Shown: positions 27,176 through 35,259, numbered from the stretch's first letter. The stretch is DNA of 64,000 nucleotides from Aliivibrio sp. S4MY1 (GCF_028765545.1 NZ_JARACP010000002.1:124001-188000); one strand, 5' to 3'. Notes: generated by a model not told the origin, from the letters alone. A program made the numbers and translations.

Positions 27176-28468
27176 TTATTGCACCGAGCGTGCGAAACGG
27201 TTTAACATTACTTTGCTTTCTTTATCGATATTGGCGAGTGCTTTTTCTACCGTAATTCGGTCTGCAAATACGTTATCAAACTCTCTATGCATTACCTCTT
27301 GGATTTGTGAGTAAAAACCTAAACGGTAACCACGCGTCCACTCGCCACCCGGTAAGCTCAACTGTTTTACGCCCACTTCTGCATCTGGCTGTTCTTGGTA
27401 GTAGCCTGATTGTTTTGTCATGTCGTAAGCCGCTTTGGTAACCGTCACATAACCGGTCGATTTATGCCAAAACATTTGTGTCTCAGGACTTGTTAAGAAA
27501 TTAAAGAAAGCAGCAACGGCTTGCTCTTCTTCTTTTGGCTTACCATCAATGGCAAATAAGGCAGCGCCACCAATAAAGGTACGGCCGGCCTCTTTATTGA
27601 CTGATTTCCAATATGGTAGATAGGTTGTACCTAACTCAAAATCAACACGGTTACGTAACCCACCAAACGAGCCTGATGAGCCTAACCACATTGCTACTTT
27701 TTGTTGCTCAAACGGTTGTTGGTTTGCATCCCAATCAGAGCCGTAATACTTGTAGTACCCTTTGTCTGACCACTCTTTTAGCTTGTTAAAGTGCATTGCC
27801 ATGTCAGGCGTATTAATCATGATATTGGTCGCTGGCGCATCAAAGCCATTGTTTTTGTTAGCAACAGGAAGGTTATGGCGAGACTTGAAGTTTTCGAACA
27901 TGATCCAAGGCGTTAAAGATTGTGAGAAAGTAGCGTAGCCTTGCGCTTTTAATTTTTGTGCGACTTGTTCTAGCTCTTCGTAGGTTTTAGGCGCTTCTAC
28001 CCCTGCTTTTGCAAGAATGTCTTTGTTGTAATAAAGCACAGGCGTTGAACTGTTAAATGGCATACCAATCATTTTTCCATTGCTGTCTGCGTAGAAGTTA
28101 CGAACCCCTGCAATGTAGTCTTTATTATTAAATGAATAGCCAGATTGAACCAGAATATCTTCGACAGGTTTTGCAACCCCTGGGGCATTGATGATGGTTG
28201 CTGCCCCCACATCAGCCACTTGCAGAATGTTCGGCGCTTGGTCGGCACGATAAGCAGCAATGCCTGCGGTAAGGGTTTCTACGTATGAGCCTTTAAACAC
28301 TGGGGTAATTTTGTATTCATCTTGTGACGCATTAAAATCACGAGCAATAGTATTGACTGTTTCGCCTAGCTGACCACTCATTGCATGCCACCAAGTGATG
28401 TTGGTTTCAGCCATGGCTGTCGTTGAAAGTAATGACGCTAGAACACCTGTTATCAATTGCTTTTTCAT
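27176..28468 (-). CDS. ugpB: Glycerol-3-phosphate-binding periplasmic protein
   Basis: 430 residues with a signal peptide ending TAMA. The mature protein aligns by eye with E. coli UgpB: WWHAMSGQLGE, FKGSYVETLTAGIAA, PFNSSTPVLYYNKD, SKNNGFD-like (NKNNGFDAP), GGAALF and KSTGYVTVTKAAYD. It captures sn-glycerol-3-phosphate or glycerophosphodiesters for UgpAEC. It is the first gene, with ribosome binding site AGGGAATAAG. Control by PhoB is expected from E. coli, but upstream I see only one half-site-like TTGTCAT, so Pho control is not shown. Confidence 0.92.
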   Translation of the reverse strand: MKKQLITGVLASLLSTTAMAETNITWWHAMSGQLGETVNTIARDFNASQDEYKITPVFKGSYVETLTAGIAAYRADQAPNILQVADVGAATIINAPGVAKPVEDILVQSGYSFNNKDYIAGVRNFYADSNGKMIGMPFNSSTPVLYYNKDILAKAGVEAPKTYEELEQVAQKLKAQGYATFSQSLTPWIMFENFKSRHNLPVANKNNGFDAPATNIMINTPDMAMHFNKLKEWSDKGYYKYYGSDWDANQQPFEQQKVAMWLGSSGSFGGLRNRVDFELGTTYLPYWKSVNKEAGRTFIGGAALFAIDGKPKEEEQAVAAFFNFLTSPETQMFWHKSTGYVTVTKAAYDMTKQSGYYQEQPDAEVGVKQLSLPGGEWTRGYRLGFYSQIQEVMHREFDNVFADRITVEKALANIDKESKVMLNRFARSVQ

Positions 28469-28570
28469 CTTATTCCCTAATGATTTAGTATGAGTAACCG
28501 TTTATGTGATGCTCATAGTAGGGATTGAAGATGACAATTATGCTTCAGTTTTATTGTGTTCTTGTGATGA

Positions 28571-28735
28571 TTTGGGGGGAATGTTTTTTGGTGCTCTCGC
28601 TTAGAACTACGAGTTAAAGAGAAATTTTGGCATGAAATATCCATTGGTCAAAAGGTTGCATTAACCGCACAAAAAAATGTACTAGGATTATCTGTAGTCG
28701 ATAAATATGAGCATATTGCAAAAAGTCATAAATAA
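28571..28735 (+). pseudogene. Unidentified gene remnant
   Basis: An open frame of 54 codons without a start, bounded by a TGA at 28568 and a TAA at 28733-28735. It has protein-like composition (RVKEKFWHEISIGQKVAL, then NVLGLSVVDKYEHIAKSHK). It looks like the 3' end of a gene whose front has been lost. I do not recognise the family. The rest of the 28469-28912 gap holds the presumed ugpB promoter and a hairpin. Confidence 0.35.
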
Positions 28736-28881
28736 ATAACCTATTCACACTTTATTTAACACCGTATTAATGAACGAATAAGCCTCATCAATCAGGCAGA
28801 TTTAGTGTAAATCAGCGAGTTTCTCTACGTTGCTAGGTTTCTAGCCATTGAAAATGTTTAGAGTTTTAGATATATCCATAA

Positions 28882-28914
28882 AAAATCCAAGTGCATAAAA
28901 TACACTTGGATTTT
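28882..28914. terminator. Bidirectional terminator-like hairpin
   Basis: AAAATCCAAGTG (about 28882-28893) and CACTTGGATTTT (about 28903-28914) are perfect 12-base arms with a 9-base loop, and a T-run or A-run on each side. It separates the remnant from the next segment. Confidence 0.65.
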
Positions 28915-28954
28915 GACATCTAAAAGGTCCTACCAACCAATCCAATTACCCTTA

Positions 28955-29131
28955 ATGGTCGATATTACTACGGAAGTAAGCTTTTCACTTTTAAACAATT
29001 ACAGGAAATCAGTAAGACAGTCTTTTATAAATGCTTTTAAAATTGCTCTTTTAAATATCTTACTCTTTACAATCTTAGTAGTTGTATTGATTAAAATATT
29101 ACTCATATCATTCCTTCTATTGCTTTCTTAA
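28955..29131 (+). CDS. Doubtful small hydrophobic ORF
   Basis: 58 codons from the ATG at 28955. The C-terminal half is one long hydrophobic stretch (LLNILLFTILVVVLIKILL). There is no convincing ribosome binding site, and the longer TTG-started version begins inside a terminator hairpin. It could be a small membrane protein or a chance frame in AT-rich DNA. Confidence 0.2.
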   Translation: MVDITTEVSFSLLNNYRKSVRQSFINAFKIALLNILLFTILVVVLIKILLISFLLLLS

Positions 29132-29252
29132 AACCACAAAAAAGGTTACCCTCTCGGATAGCCCTAATTTTATAATTTGTTCTGCTTAAACATCTTTAAT
29201 TTTCGCTGTTGTATAAAGTACTAACGAACCAAACGAAGGGAACTATTGTTGT

Positions 29253-30506
29253 TTATTTTAAATAAATGGCCGAAGGAATATAGCCCCCATTATCGGCGAT
29301 CTCCGCTTTTATTCCTGACGTGATAACACCCCCACTAATTTTAAAAAATGCAAAGAGCATCTCTAACGTTGTAAAAAGGTGCTTCATATTACTTATTCGT
29401 ACGATCAGCGTTCTCATCGTTAAACCGTTATTTTCTCCCAGCTTTAAATTTACTTCTAAGTAGTATTCGTAGTTTTCAGAAAACAATAAAGCCATACTTA
29501 CGCTTTTAAACTGCCTTTGTCTGTAAATACCTTCTTCGCTCGATATTGGATCCACGCCCATTTCACCTAGTATGCTCTTTTCAATCCACTTCTCATTCAC
29601 TTGAAGATGATCAGATGATTGCCATACAACTTTACCCACTATGACATATTCCCGCTGTGGAAAGGCATTTTCAATTAACTCAATTTGATACTCACGCTTC
29701 CACGCTTTGGGTGCCTTTACCAGGTGAGAATATCGGCCAGATTCGACTAACGTTTTAACCTTGTTTAATAGATGAAGATGTCGCACTAGCTTTTCTGTCT
29801 GGTCTGAATATATGCTAATGCCTCGGCCTTGGTTGACATGTTTCAGTATGTCGTAAATACGTTGCTCTTTCAGAACACGCGAATTGCCAATTTCGATGTC
29901 TATTTTGGTTGTTGAGAGTAGGTTTTTAAAATATTGATGTTTAGACGGTATATCTTGAGTTGACACCTCAGAAAGAATGCTTTCGATAACGTCACACCAT
30001 GCTGAAAAATAAGGGGAGTTAATAAGTGCATTTATTGCCTCCAACTTAAAATCACGCATCAAGCGAGCATTTTTATGCTCTATACCTTTACGCTTGTTTT
30101 CATCCACAACATTTTGGGCTTCATAATCAGGAACTAATGAGTCGTGAACATCCAAACTTTCGAGTATAAAAGCTCTGGTCTCTTCGTTATTCCAAGCCTG
30201 AATTATCCTAAGTAAATGCAATTCTTTGCTATGAGTATCAAATTTCTTTGTATCTCTCATTTCCTCTGAAGTGAATAACTCGGCTTCTATATAGTAACCT
30301 TTGGAGGTTTCCGGCAATCCAAATTCCTGTTGTAAGATGTCCGCCTCTTTGAAAGTTAGCTTACGACGCCCTCCCTTCAATTCACTAACACGTGAAGGTT
30401 CTAGCTCCAGTAACTCCCCAACTAAATTGTTTCCCCCAATATTGCATGCGTGGTTCACATATAACATTGACTGTTGTTTATTATATTTCTCGGCTTTCTG
30501 GTCCAT
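29253..30506 (-). CDS. Unrecognised protein with N-terminal Cro/CI-like HTH
   Basis: 417 residues. Residues about 20-68 look like a phage-repressor-type HTH (NLVGELLELEPSRVSELKGG, then LTFKEADILQQEFGL). The remainder (about 70-417) is mixed helix and strand with no family I know; it is charged and has no membrane segment. It has a fair ribosome binding site (AAGGAGAG region upstream) and stands next to the palindrome-rich repeats and the NYN gene, in a segment of accessory character. It could be a regulator of a mobile or defence module; that is a guess from context. Confidence 0.6.
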   Translation of the reverse strand: MDQKAEKYNKQQSMLYVNHACNIGGNNLVGELLELEPSRVSELKGGRRKLTFKEADILQQEFGLPETSKGYYIEAELFTSEEMRDTKKFDTHSKELHLLRIIQAWNNEETRAFILESLDVHDSLVPDYEAQNVVDENKRKGIEHKNARLMRDFKLEAINALINSPYFSAWCDVIESILSEVSTQDIPSKHQYFKNLLSTTKIDIEIGNSRVLKEQRIYDILKHVNQGRGISIYSDQTEKLVRHLHLLNKVKTLVESGRYSHLVKAPKAWKREYQIELIENAFPQREYVIVGKVVWQSSDHLQVNEKWIEKSILGEMGVDPISSEEGIYRQRQFKSVSMALLFSENYEYYLEVNLKLGENNGLTMRTLIVRISNMKHLFTTLEMLFAFFKISGGVITSGIKAEIADNGGYIPSAIYLK

Positions 30507-30654
30507 AGCACTCTCCTTGTTTCAAAAAACAATCTTATTACGGCACACCTTACAAATAAAGCGTAATTGATGCGTAATAATTACACTTCCAGTAAGGAGT
30601 AGAGGACCGAATGTTTTTTCTCTGGGCTTTCATCAACCGATAAACCAATTTATT

Positions 30655-30818
30655 AATGCCGATGGTTGACGCACTTTGTTTGCGCTGTTTGCAAACAAGG
30701 TGCGCCGAAAATAGCTGGCACGAAGTGCGAGCGCCCCAAGCGGATAATAGAGAGCAACCCACGCTTTTGCGCCTCTTTGGAATGACGAATAAACAGGGAC
30801 CATTGCTTTGCAAGCTGT
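30655..30818. repeat. Dispersed palindrome-rich repeat, copy 1
   Basis: A 164-bp unit nearly identical to 31725-31902 in the same orientation. It begins AATGCCGATGGTTGAC and ends GCTTTGCAAGCTGT. Inside, GCACTTTGTTTGC pairs with GCAAACAAGGTGC (one mismatch), and GGCAC/GTGC pairs around GAA. Short ORFs on both strands run through it but are not plausible genes. It looks like a non-autonomous mobile element or an intergenic repeat family. The two copies bracket the NYN-domain gene. Confidence 0.75.
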
Positions 30819-30849
30819 CGCCTGTGTGCTTGCACACGTTATTAGGCGA
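30818..30849. repeat. Nested perfect palindrome at the edge of repeat copy 1
   Basis: Outer arms TCGCCT (30818-30823) and AGGCGA (30844-30849) enclose inner arms GTGTGC (30824-30829) and GCACAC (30832-30837) with a 2-base loop and a bulge of GTTATT. It is present only after copy 1 and could form a cruciform or RNA hairpin. Confidence 0.6.
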
Positions 30850-30906
30850 TGGCTGTTTTGCAATGCAATGGTGGTGACGGGAATGGAAAAGTGCCGCAGT
30901 GGGTGA

Positions 30907-31497
30907 TTAAGCAAAGAGCTCAGGTCTAAGTTTCCCAATAACTTGCCACACTTTTTTATTATTTGGAGTTCGAGCGATTAACTCTTTCTTAACCAATGCA
31001 TTTAATGCCTTAGTTGCTTCAGTTTGTTCGAGCTTTACGGTATTGAATAATTCAGTCACAATCATACTTTTTGCTTTTAACGTATTATAAAGCAAAGCAA
31101 TATTGTTCAAATCTTTAGCTGTATATTCTTGTATCTCCGTGGCCTGTACTAATACTGGTTTAGTATTTACAATTTCACTAGCAATTGAAGCATGTTGACA
31201 TTGAAATTCAAAAGCTTGGCACAATGGATTGTCGTTTGAATATAATATAAAGGTGAGTTTCTTTTTCTCATCATAACGAACCTGAGATATAGCTTTACTT
31301 AAATGAGCAATGAGATAAAAATCTGCTTGATTCTTACCAACTGGATACCCATCCATCACAATAAACATTAAATCATGACATAACGTTTTAATCTGTTCAT
31401 TATTAGAAAACACAAAAACCTTATCTGTGATCCTTGCATCTATCTCTTGAATCGATGGTAACCCTATATTTTCTGCATCAACAAAAATGATGTTCAT
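30907..31497 (-). CDS. NYN/PIN-like domain protein with C-terminal winged helix
   Basis: 196 residues. It opens with FVDAENI, the first acidic motif of NYN (PIN-like) ribonucleases. Next come a KNQADFYLIAHL block and LYSNDNPLCQAFEFQ, where the later acidic residues are expected. The last 60 residues (TVKLEQTEATKALNALVKKELIAR) look like a winged helix. A metal-dependent RNase role is inferred from the fold. It lies between two direct copies of a palindrome-rich repeat, as a cargo gene might, and starts with ATG at 31497. Confidence 0.6.
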   Translation of the reverse strand: MNIIFVDAENIGLPSIQEIDARITDKVFVFSNNEQIKTLCHDLMFIVMDGYPVGKNQADFYLIAHLSKAISQVRYDEKKKLTFILYSNDNPLCQAFEFQCQHASIASEIVNTKPVLVQATEIQEYTAKDLNNIALLYNTLKAKSMIVTELFNTVKLEQTEATKALNALVKKELIARTPNNKKVWQVIGKLRPELFA

Positions 31498-31724
31498 AAC
31501 CTAGCCTTAATATTTTATTTTTATGTAAATATAACTCCAATAGTCATACTCTAAATTTTGAAATTTAATTAGTTCCAATTTAATCAAACTTATATGGATT
31601 TTTATTGGGTTCTGAGCAGAGACGTATTGGATGACAGTACGATATCAAATTCAATTATTACATAATGTGAAACAAGTAATGATATTTTCTCTGAACTATT
31701 AGCATCATCAGAACTTTATTGCTG

Positions 31725-31902
31725 AATGCCGATGGTTGACGCACTTTGTTTGCGCTGTTTGCAAACAAGGTGCGCGGTAAAATAGCTGGCACGAAGTGCG
31801 AGCGCCCCAAGCTTAGGGAAGGGGTTGGTAATAAAAAGCAACCCACGCTTTTGCGCCTCTTTGGAATGACGAATAAACAGGGACCATTGCTTTGCAAGCT
31901 GT
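31725..31902. repeat. Dispersed palindrome-rich repeat, copy 2
   Basis: The 178-bp partner of 30655-30818 in direct orientation. The first ~85 and last ~70 bases are almost identical. The middle differs: copy 2 has about 14 extra bases after GCGCCCCAAGC. The left flanks of both copies also share a weaker TTTTCTCTG...TTTATT similarity, so the true unit may start earlier. Between the NYN gene start and this copy (31498-31724) I see only AT-rich DNA. Confidence 0.75.
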
Positions 31903-32040
31903 GGGTGGCTATCTTGTTTATTGTCAATTTTTACCATAACAGGATGACTTTCACCCGAAATGAATCTAGATTTCATCTTACGAAAATCAACCTAAAATCG
32001 TCATAAAATTTCAACCATATTTATGGATATGTTTGTATAA

Positions 32041-32192
32041 TTTACATCTAAAAAACGAGCCTTAAAAGAGCAACTCAGGGCCATAAATCCAGTACTTATT
32101 GACCCTCAATCTTTCAAAGCTTCAAGCACTAACTTCCATTAACCAACTAGAGGGACATTTCTATCTGGCTAAAACAAGGACATTTTAAAATG
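32041..32192 (+). mobile_element. Possible transposase 3' scrap and element end
   Basis: A 33-codon open frame without a start (RALKEQLRAINPVLIDPQSF, stop at 32140-32142) recalls the C-terminus of IS-type transposases. It is followed by GGGACATTTCTATCTGGCT and a second GGACATTTT (32175-32185), which resemble the terminal repeats of such elements. Together they suggest the scar of a decayed insertion. The family assignment is from memory and weak. The rest of 31903-32287 shows nothing else. Confidence 0.35.
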
Positions 32193-32287
32193 GGATTAAC
32201 AGAATTGCGGGAATAAAAAATAATTATGTATATGTAGTTGAGTGAGGGTATATTTACGTCTTATATTTTAATTCTAGGGTCGTTGTT

Positions 32288-32644
32288 ATGAACATATTTA
32301 ATATAAAAAAGTCATTATTTATTGGTTTGCTAATATCTTTATCTACCCCAGCCTTTTCTTCTGAGGTAAAACCAATTGGGGCACTTGTAGGAATTAAACA
32401 TGTACCTGAGATAGGTTCTAAATACCGTATTGATGAAACGTCTTATGGAGCTGCCCCCGTTACTCTTTCTTGCGAATTAGAGGGTAGATTTAGATCTTTT
32501 TCAGCATGTGAGCTAGATGCAAATGTTCGCAGTCTGTATTTAGATATGACAAAAGATAATTTTACTGGTCGTAATGTTTCAGGAAGAACAATTGAGTTTA
32601 CAGGGATAAAATATGGACAATTATTTTTTAAACTAATGGATTAA
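32288..32644 (+). CDS. Small exported protein of unknown function
   Basis: 118 residues with a clear signal peptide (MNIFNIKKSLFIGLLISLS, cleavage after about TPAFS). The mature part has two Cys (SCELEG, ACELD) that could form a disulfide, and short beta-like stretches. No family is recognised. It precedes a two-span membrane protein by 53 bases and may share its transcript. Confidence 0.55.
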   Translation: MNIFNIKKSLFIGLLISLSTPAFSSEVKPIGALVGIKHVPEIGSKYRIDETSYGAAPVTLSCELEGRFRSFSACELDANVRSLYLDMTKDNFTGRNVSGRTIEFTGIKYGQLFFKLMD

Positions 32645-32697
32645 ATATTGTGACAAATTGGCCACCTATGTCGAAATTTTTTATTTAAAGAGATCAT

Positions 32698-32898
32698 ATG
32701 TACGAGTTGATAGATGGTATTATTTCAATTTTTGGTGGTGTACTTATATACCTTATTGGTAGTGGTAAAGTACGTATTACTTCAAATCAAGATAAAAATG
32801 AATCATTAAAAAATAGGTTTAGAAGTATTTCAAAAGTTGTTACTCCGATACTAATAATTTTTGGGGTGATTCAATTAGGCACTGTATTTTTAACATAA
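32698..32898 (+). CDS. Small two-span membrane protein
   Basis: 66 residues: a hydrophobic segment at about 5-22, a charged loop (NQDKNESLKNRFR), then a second segment at about 46-64. AGAG lies six bases before the ATG and a good terminator follows at 32931, both of which favour a real gene. The function is unknown. Confidence 0.5.
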   Translation: MYELIDGIISIFGGVLIYLIGSGKVRITSNQDKNESLKNRFRSISKVVTPILIIFGVIQLGTVFLT

Positions 32899-32930
32899 CG
32901 TCCGTTATCTGCCCTGACAGCTAGCAACAC

Positions 32931-32959
32931 AAAGGTCGCCTATATTGGTGACCTTTTTT
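32931..32959 (+). terminator. Terminator after two small genes
   Basis: AAAGGTCGCC (32931-32940) pairs with GGTGACCTTT with one G-T pair and a 6-base loop, then a T-run. Confidence 0.75.
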
Positions 32960-33070
32960 ATACAGTGATATATCCATTCATTAATTTGATACACTTGTTT
33001 AACAATCTTCTTGATCTTCGCTCGATATTGCGTTGGATTTCAAACCTATTCATGACAGATACCCTTTAAT

Positions 33071-33141
33071 TGTGACACTTTCTTGAATGAAAGTGTCACA
33101 CTTATGGCGCATTTATCCTTTAGTGACAATAAGAGTGTCAC
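33071..33141. promoter_or_regulatory. Pair of GTGACA/TGTCAC palindromes
   Basis: TGTGACACTTTC (33071-33082) and GAAAGTGTCACA (33089-33100) are perfect 12-bp arms around TTGAAT. A second site has GTGACA (33123-33128) and TGTCAC (33136-33141) with 7 bases between. They sit 160-230 bp before the next gene (33300) and look like operators for one regulator, or the first could be a hairpin. The rest of 32960-33299 shows no gene; a 74-codon frame starting inside the palindrome is not convincing. Confidence 0.5.
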
Positions 33142-33299
33142 AGTAAAATATAGGCATCTTTGGATTAAGGCCCTAGAGATTCACTTACTTATCTTTGATC
33201 CACAGAAAATTAGTTTCGGAGTAATAACCGAATTTAAGATAGTATTTTGCCCCAAAATACGCATAATCTTGCTATACAACACTCAAAGAGAAATTACCT

Positions 33300-33674
33300 A
33301 TGACTAATTTTCAATATTACTTTCATAAACTGCCTTGTTTTGACTGTAAAAAAACCAAAGTGAACACTGATCTTGGTTGGTTAACAGCGACAATGAAAGA
33401 CGATGTTCAAGCACAATTGACTGCAATTATCGAGCAAGGTAACGTTGAAGCTGATCTTTCAGTAAACGTGACTTGTACTAAAGCTGAAGCTCGTGATTAC
33501 TTATTGCTGAATTTCTACGGTTACTCTGAAGAAGAGCTAGAAGGTCAAATTGAAGCTGACGATGAGAAAGAAGTTGCAGATGAAATCGCAGAGTTGCTAA
33601 AAGACGGTAGCGATGTAGCGGTATTTGAGCACGAAATCGCTCTACAATGCTGTACTGATTGCGACGTTGAATAA
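33300..33674 (+). CDS. Acidic protein with Cys motifs, unknown function
   Basis: 124 residues, very acidic, with CFDC near the N-terminus (about 14-17) and CCTDC near the C-terminus. Two such Cys pairs could bind zinc or an iron-sulfur cluster or form disulfides. There is no signal peptide, so it is likely cytoplasmic. Codon use is that of a well-expressed gene, and it is followed by a strong terminator. I do not recognise the family; it may be a conserved vibrio hypothetical. Confidence 0.7.
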   Translation: MTNFQYYFHKLPCFDCKKTKVNTDLGWLTATMKDDVQAQLTAIIEQGNVEADLSVNVTCTKAEARDYLLLNFYGYSEEELEGQIEADDEKEVADEIAELLKDGSDVAVFEHEIALQCCTDCDVE

Positions 33675-33703
33675 GCGTTAATAAAGTTCAATATACTAAT
33701 TCT

Positions 33704-33742
33704 AGGCATTAGCAGAGTTAAATTTGCTAATGCCTTTTTTGT
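33704..33742 (+). terminator. Terminator after the Cys-motif gene
   Basis: AGGCATTAGCA (33704-33714) pairs perfectly with TGCTAATGCCT (33725-33735), followed by six T. The following 190 bases before the acetyltransferase gene show no further structure. Confidence 0.85.
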
Positions 33743-33928
33743 TTTTACTTCTCGATATTTCTAAATATCAGAAGTAACCCATAAAACAACTCAATGTGTT
33801 ATTATCCCCTCAAACTGTAAGGACAATAATCATGAAGCTTATCCCCCTACTGAAACAGCCTAGAATCCACTGACTTATTTTAAATTAATGCCAACCCCAT
33901 TATTTTTATATAAGTTTAAAGGTTTATT

Positions 33929-34564
33929 ATGCAAGAAAAGCACTGGTCAAAGTTTCAGTTACTTCATGAAGTTGTAACCAACAAAAACATTCATATTAAA
34001 GGCACCCATAGTTATTACAGCGATTGCTGGGATAACGGTTTTGAAGACTCTGTTGTTCGGTATTTACACGGAGATAAAATCAGCCGTCAATGGGAGCCAA
34101 GATGGGAAATCGATAAGCTTCATATTGGTGATTACGTCTGTATCGCCGCTGAAGTTATTATCTTAATGGGCGGAAACCATAATCACAGAACAGATTGGTT
34201 TTGTTTATACCCATTTATGGACTTTATCGATGACTCTTATGCGAGCAAAGGGGACACTCACATTCATGACGGCGCTTGGTTAGGCATGAGATCAATGATC
34301 ATGCCCAGCGTAACGATTGGAGAAGGAGCCGTTATTGCCGCAAATAGTGTCGTCACCAAAGATGTAGAGCCATATAGCGTGGTTGCAGGCTCTCCAGCAA
34401 AACATGTGAAATATCGCTTTGAGCCTTCCGTGATAGAAGAGCTGTTGTCTTTTAAAGTTTACGATTGGCCTACAGATAAGTTCAATGCACTCAAACCGCA
34501 TTTATGCAGCCCTGATTTTGAGCAACTAAAGCAAGCAATCGCTTCATATGACGAGCTTAATTAG
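33929..34564 (+). CDS. CatB/Vat-type hexapeptide acetyltransferase
   Basis: 211 residues of left-handed beta-helix type with hexapeptide repeats (VTIGEGAVIAANSVVTKDV, then SVVAGSPAKHVKYRF). The catalytic region GGNHNHRTDW at 81-90, with His84, matches xenobiotic acetyltransferases such as CatB and Vat. It transfers acetyl from acetyl-CoA, to chloramphenicol or streptogramin in resistance members. Many chromosomal homologues have other or unknown acceptors, so antibiotic resistance is not implied by sequence alone. It is monocistronic with its own terminator. Confidence 0.85.
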   Translation: MQEKHWSKFQLLHEVVTNKNIHIKGTHSYYSDCWDNGFEDSVVRYLHGDKISRQWEPRWEIDKLHIGDYVCIAAEVIILMGGNHNHRTDWFCLYPFMDFIDDSYASKGDTHIHDGAWLGMRSMIMPSVTIGEGAVIAANSVVTKDVEPYSVVAGSPAKHVKYRFEPSVIEELLSFKVYDWPTDKFNALKPHLCSPDFEQLKQAIASYDELN

Positions 34565-34620
34565 AGCGTCACTATTAGTGAATATCATCAAGTAATTCTC
34601 CCAAATAGTTCAAACGACTC

Positions 34621-34658
34621 AAAAAAAGGTTAATTGATTGAGTTCAATTAACCTTTTT
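34621..34658. terminator. Bidirectional terminator between acetyltransferase and peroxiredoxin genes
   Basis: A perfect 16-base inverted repeat (34621-34636 with about 34643-34658) has A6 at the left and T6 at the right. It serves the two converging genes. Confidence 0.85.
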
Positions 34659-34689
34659 TGTTTATAAATCTATTACCTGCCGCCAGCGC

Positions 34690-35223
34690 TTAATTATACA
34701 TACCACGGATAGGGTAATTGTTTTCTGGATTACGGATAAACTCAAGACCAGAGAGTAATACATTCAAATCAGGGCGCACAAAAGGTCCATTTGAAATATC
34801 AATTACTTGTACCTGCCCTTTCTCATTAATAACAAAAAGGCCCGGCTCAGCAAATAAATGGTCAGTTTCTTGCTCAGAACGAGGTTCTGAAATATACAAT
34901 CCCAACGTTTGCATTTGCTCTACACTCAAGCCATAAGCAATCGGAAAACTCACTGATAATTGTGTCATATGAGTCGTTAATTGGGCTTCACTGTCAGCCG
35001 ATACTGCAACAATATCCACTCCCAGTTCAAGAAAGCGGCTTTTTAGTGTTTCTAGCTCATTTAAGTAACGAGTACACAACGGACAATGCTTACCACGATA
35101 AACCACCACCAATTTCCAATCAGCCCCATTTTGTGGCACAGAAATATCAATAATATTGTTATCTAAAGTAGGTAGTTGGATTGCAGGAAATACATCACCA
35201 GCGATAAATTTATGTGTTGTCAT
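34690..35223 (-). CDS. AhpC/TSA-family peroxiredoxin-like protein
   Basis: About 177 residues. I start at the ATG at 35223 (MTTHKFIAGD) because AAGGAG lies seven bases before it; the longer frame to 35241 would include that site. A thioredoxin fold with the redox motif CPLC (Cys47, Cys50) after VVVYRGKH. It probably reduces peroxides or disulfides in the cytoplasm. A LysR gene is divergent, with a perfect 19-bp palindrome just upstream at 35241-35259, which suggests regulated, perhaps oxidant-responsive, expression. Confidence 0.85.
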   Translation of the reverse strand: MTTHKFIAGDVFPAIQLPTLDNNIIDISVPQNGADWKLVVVYRGKHCPLCTRYLNELETLKSRFLELGVDIVAVSADSEAQLTTHMTQLSVSFPIAYGLSVEQMQTLGLYISEPRSEQETDHLFAEPGLFVINEKGQVQVIDISNGPFVRPDLNVLLSGLEFIRNPENNYPIRGMYN

Positions 35224-35240
35224 GGTTCGCTCCTTGAGCA

Positions 35241-35259
35241 CTATTCTCTTTTAGAATAG
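35241..35259. promoter_or_regulatory. Perfect palindrome upstream of peroxiredoxin gene
   Basis: CTATTCT and AGAATAG are perfect 7-bp arms around CTTTT. It contains ATTC-N7-GAAT, the same pattern as the sites at 36654 and 36697, and a T-N11-A LysR core. It lies 18 bases before the peroxiredoxin start, so bound protein there should repress or compete with polymerase. Confidence 0.6.

Noticed and set aside
28469-28560. Pho box in front of ugpB
   Set aside because: Only one TTGTCAT half-site is visible; the second repeat 11 bases away is too different.
30550-30938. Several short ORFs on both strands
   Set aside because: They all read through the palindrome-rich repeat and recur at 31658-32006; they are shadows of the repeat, not genes.
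30655-31902. Integron attC sites
   Set aside because: The repeats bracket a gene as attC sites would, but I see no GTTRRRY/RYYYAAC core pair and no integrase. A check with an attC covariance model would settle it.
33083-33307. 74-codon ORF upstream of the Cys-motif gene
   Set aside because: It starts with TTG inside a palindrome, lacks a ribosome binding site and runs into the next gene.
33929-34564. Acquired antibiotic-resistance gene
   Set aside because: The protein is CatB/Vat-like, but there is no integron, IS or resistance context. Chromosomal homologues in vibrios are common and may act on other substrates.
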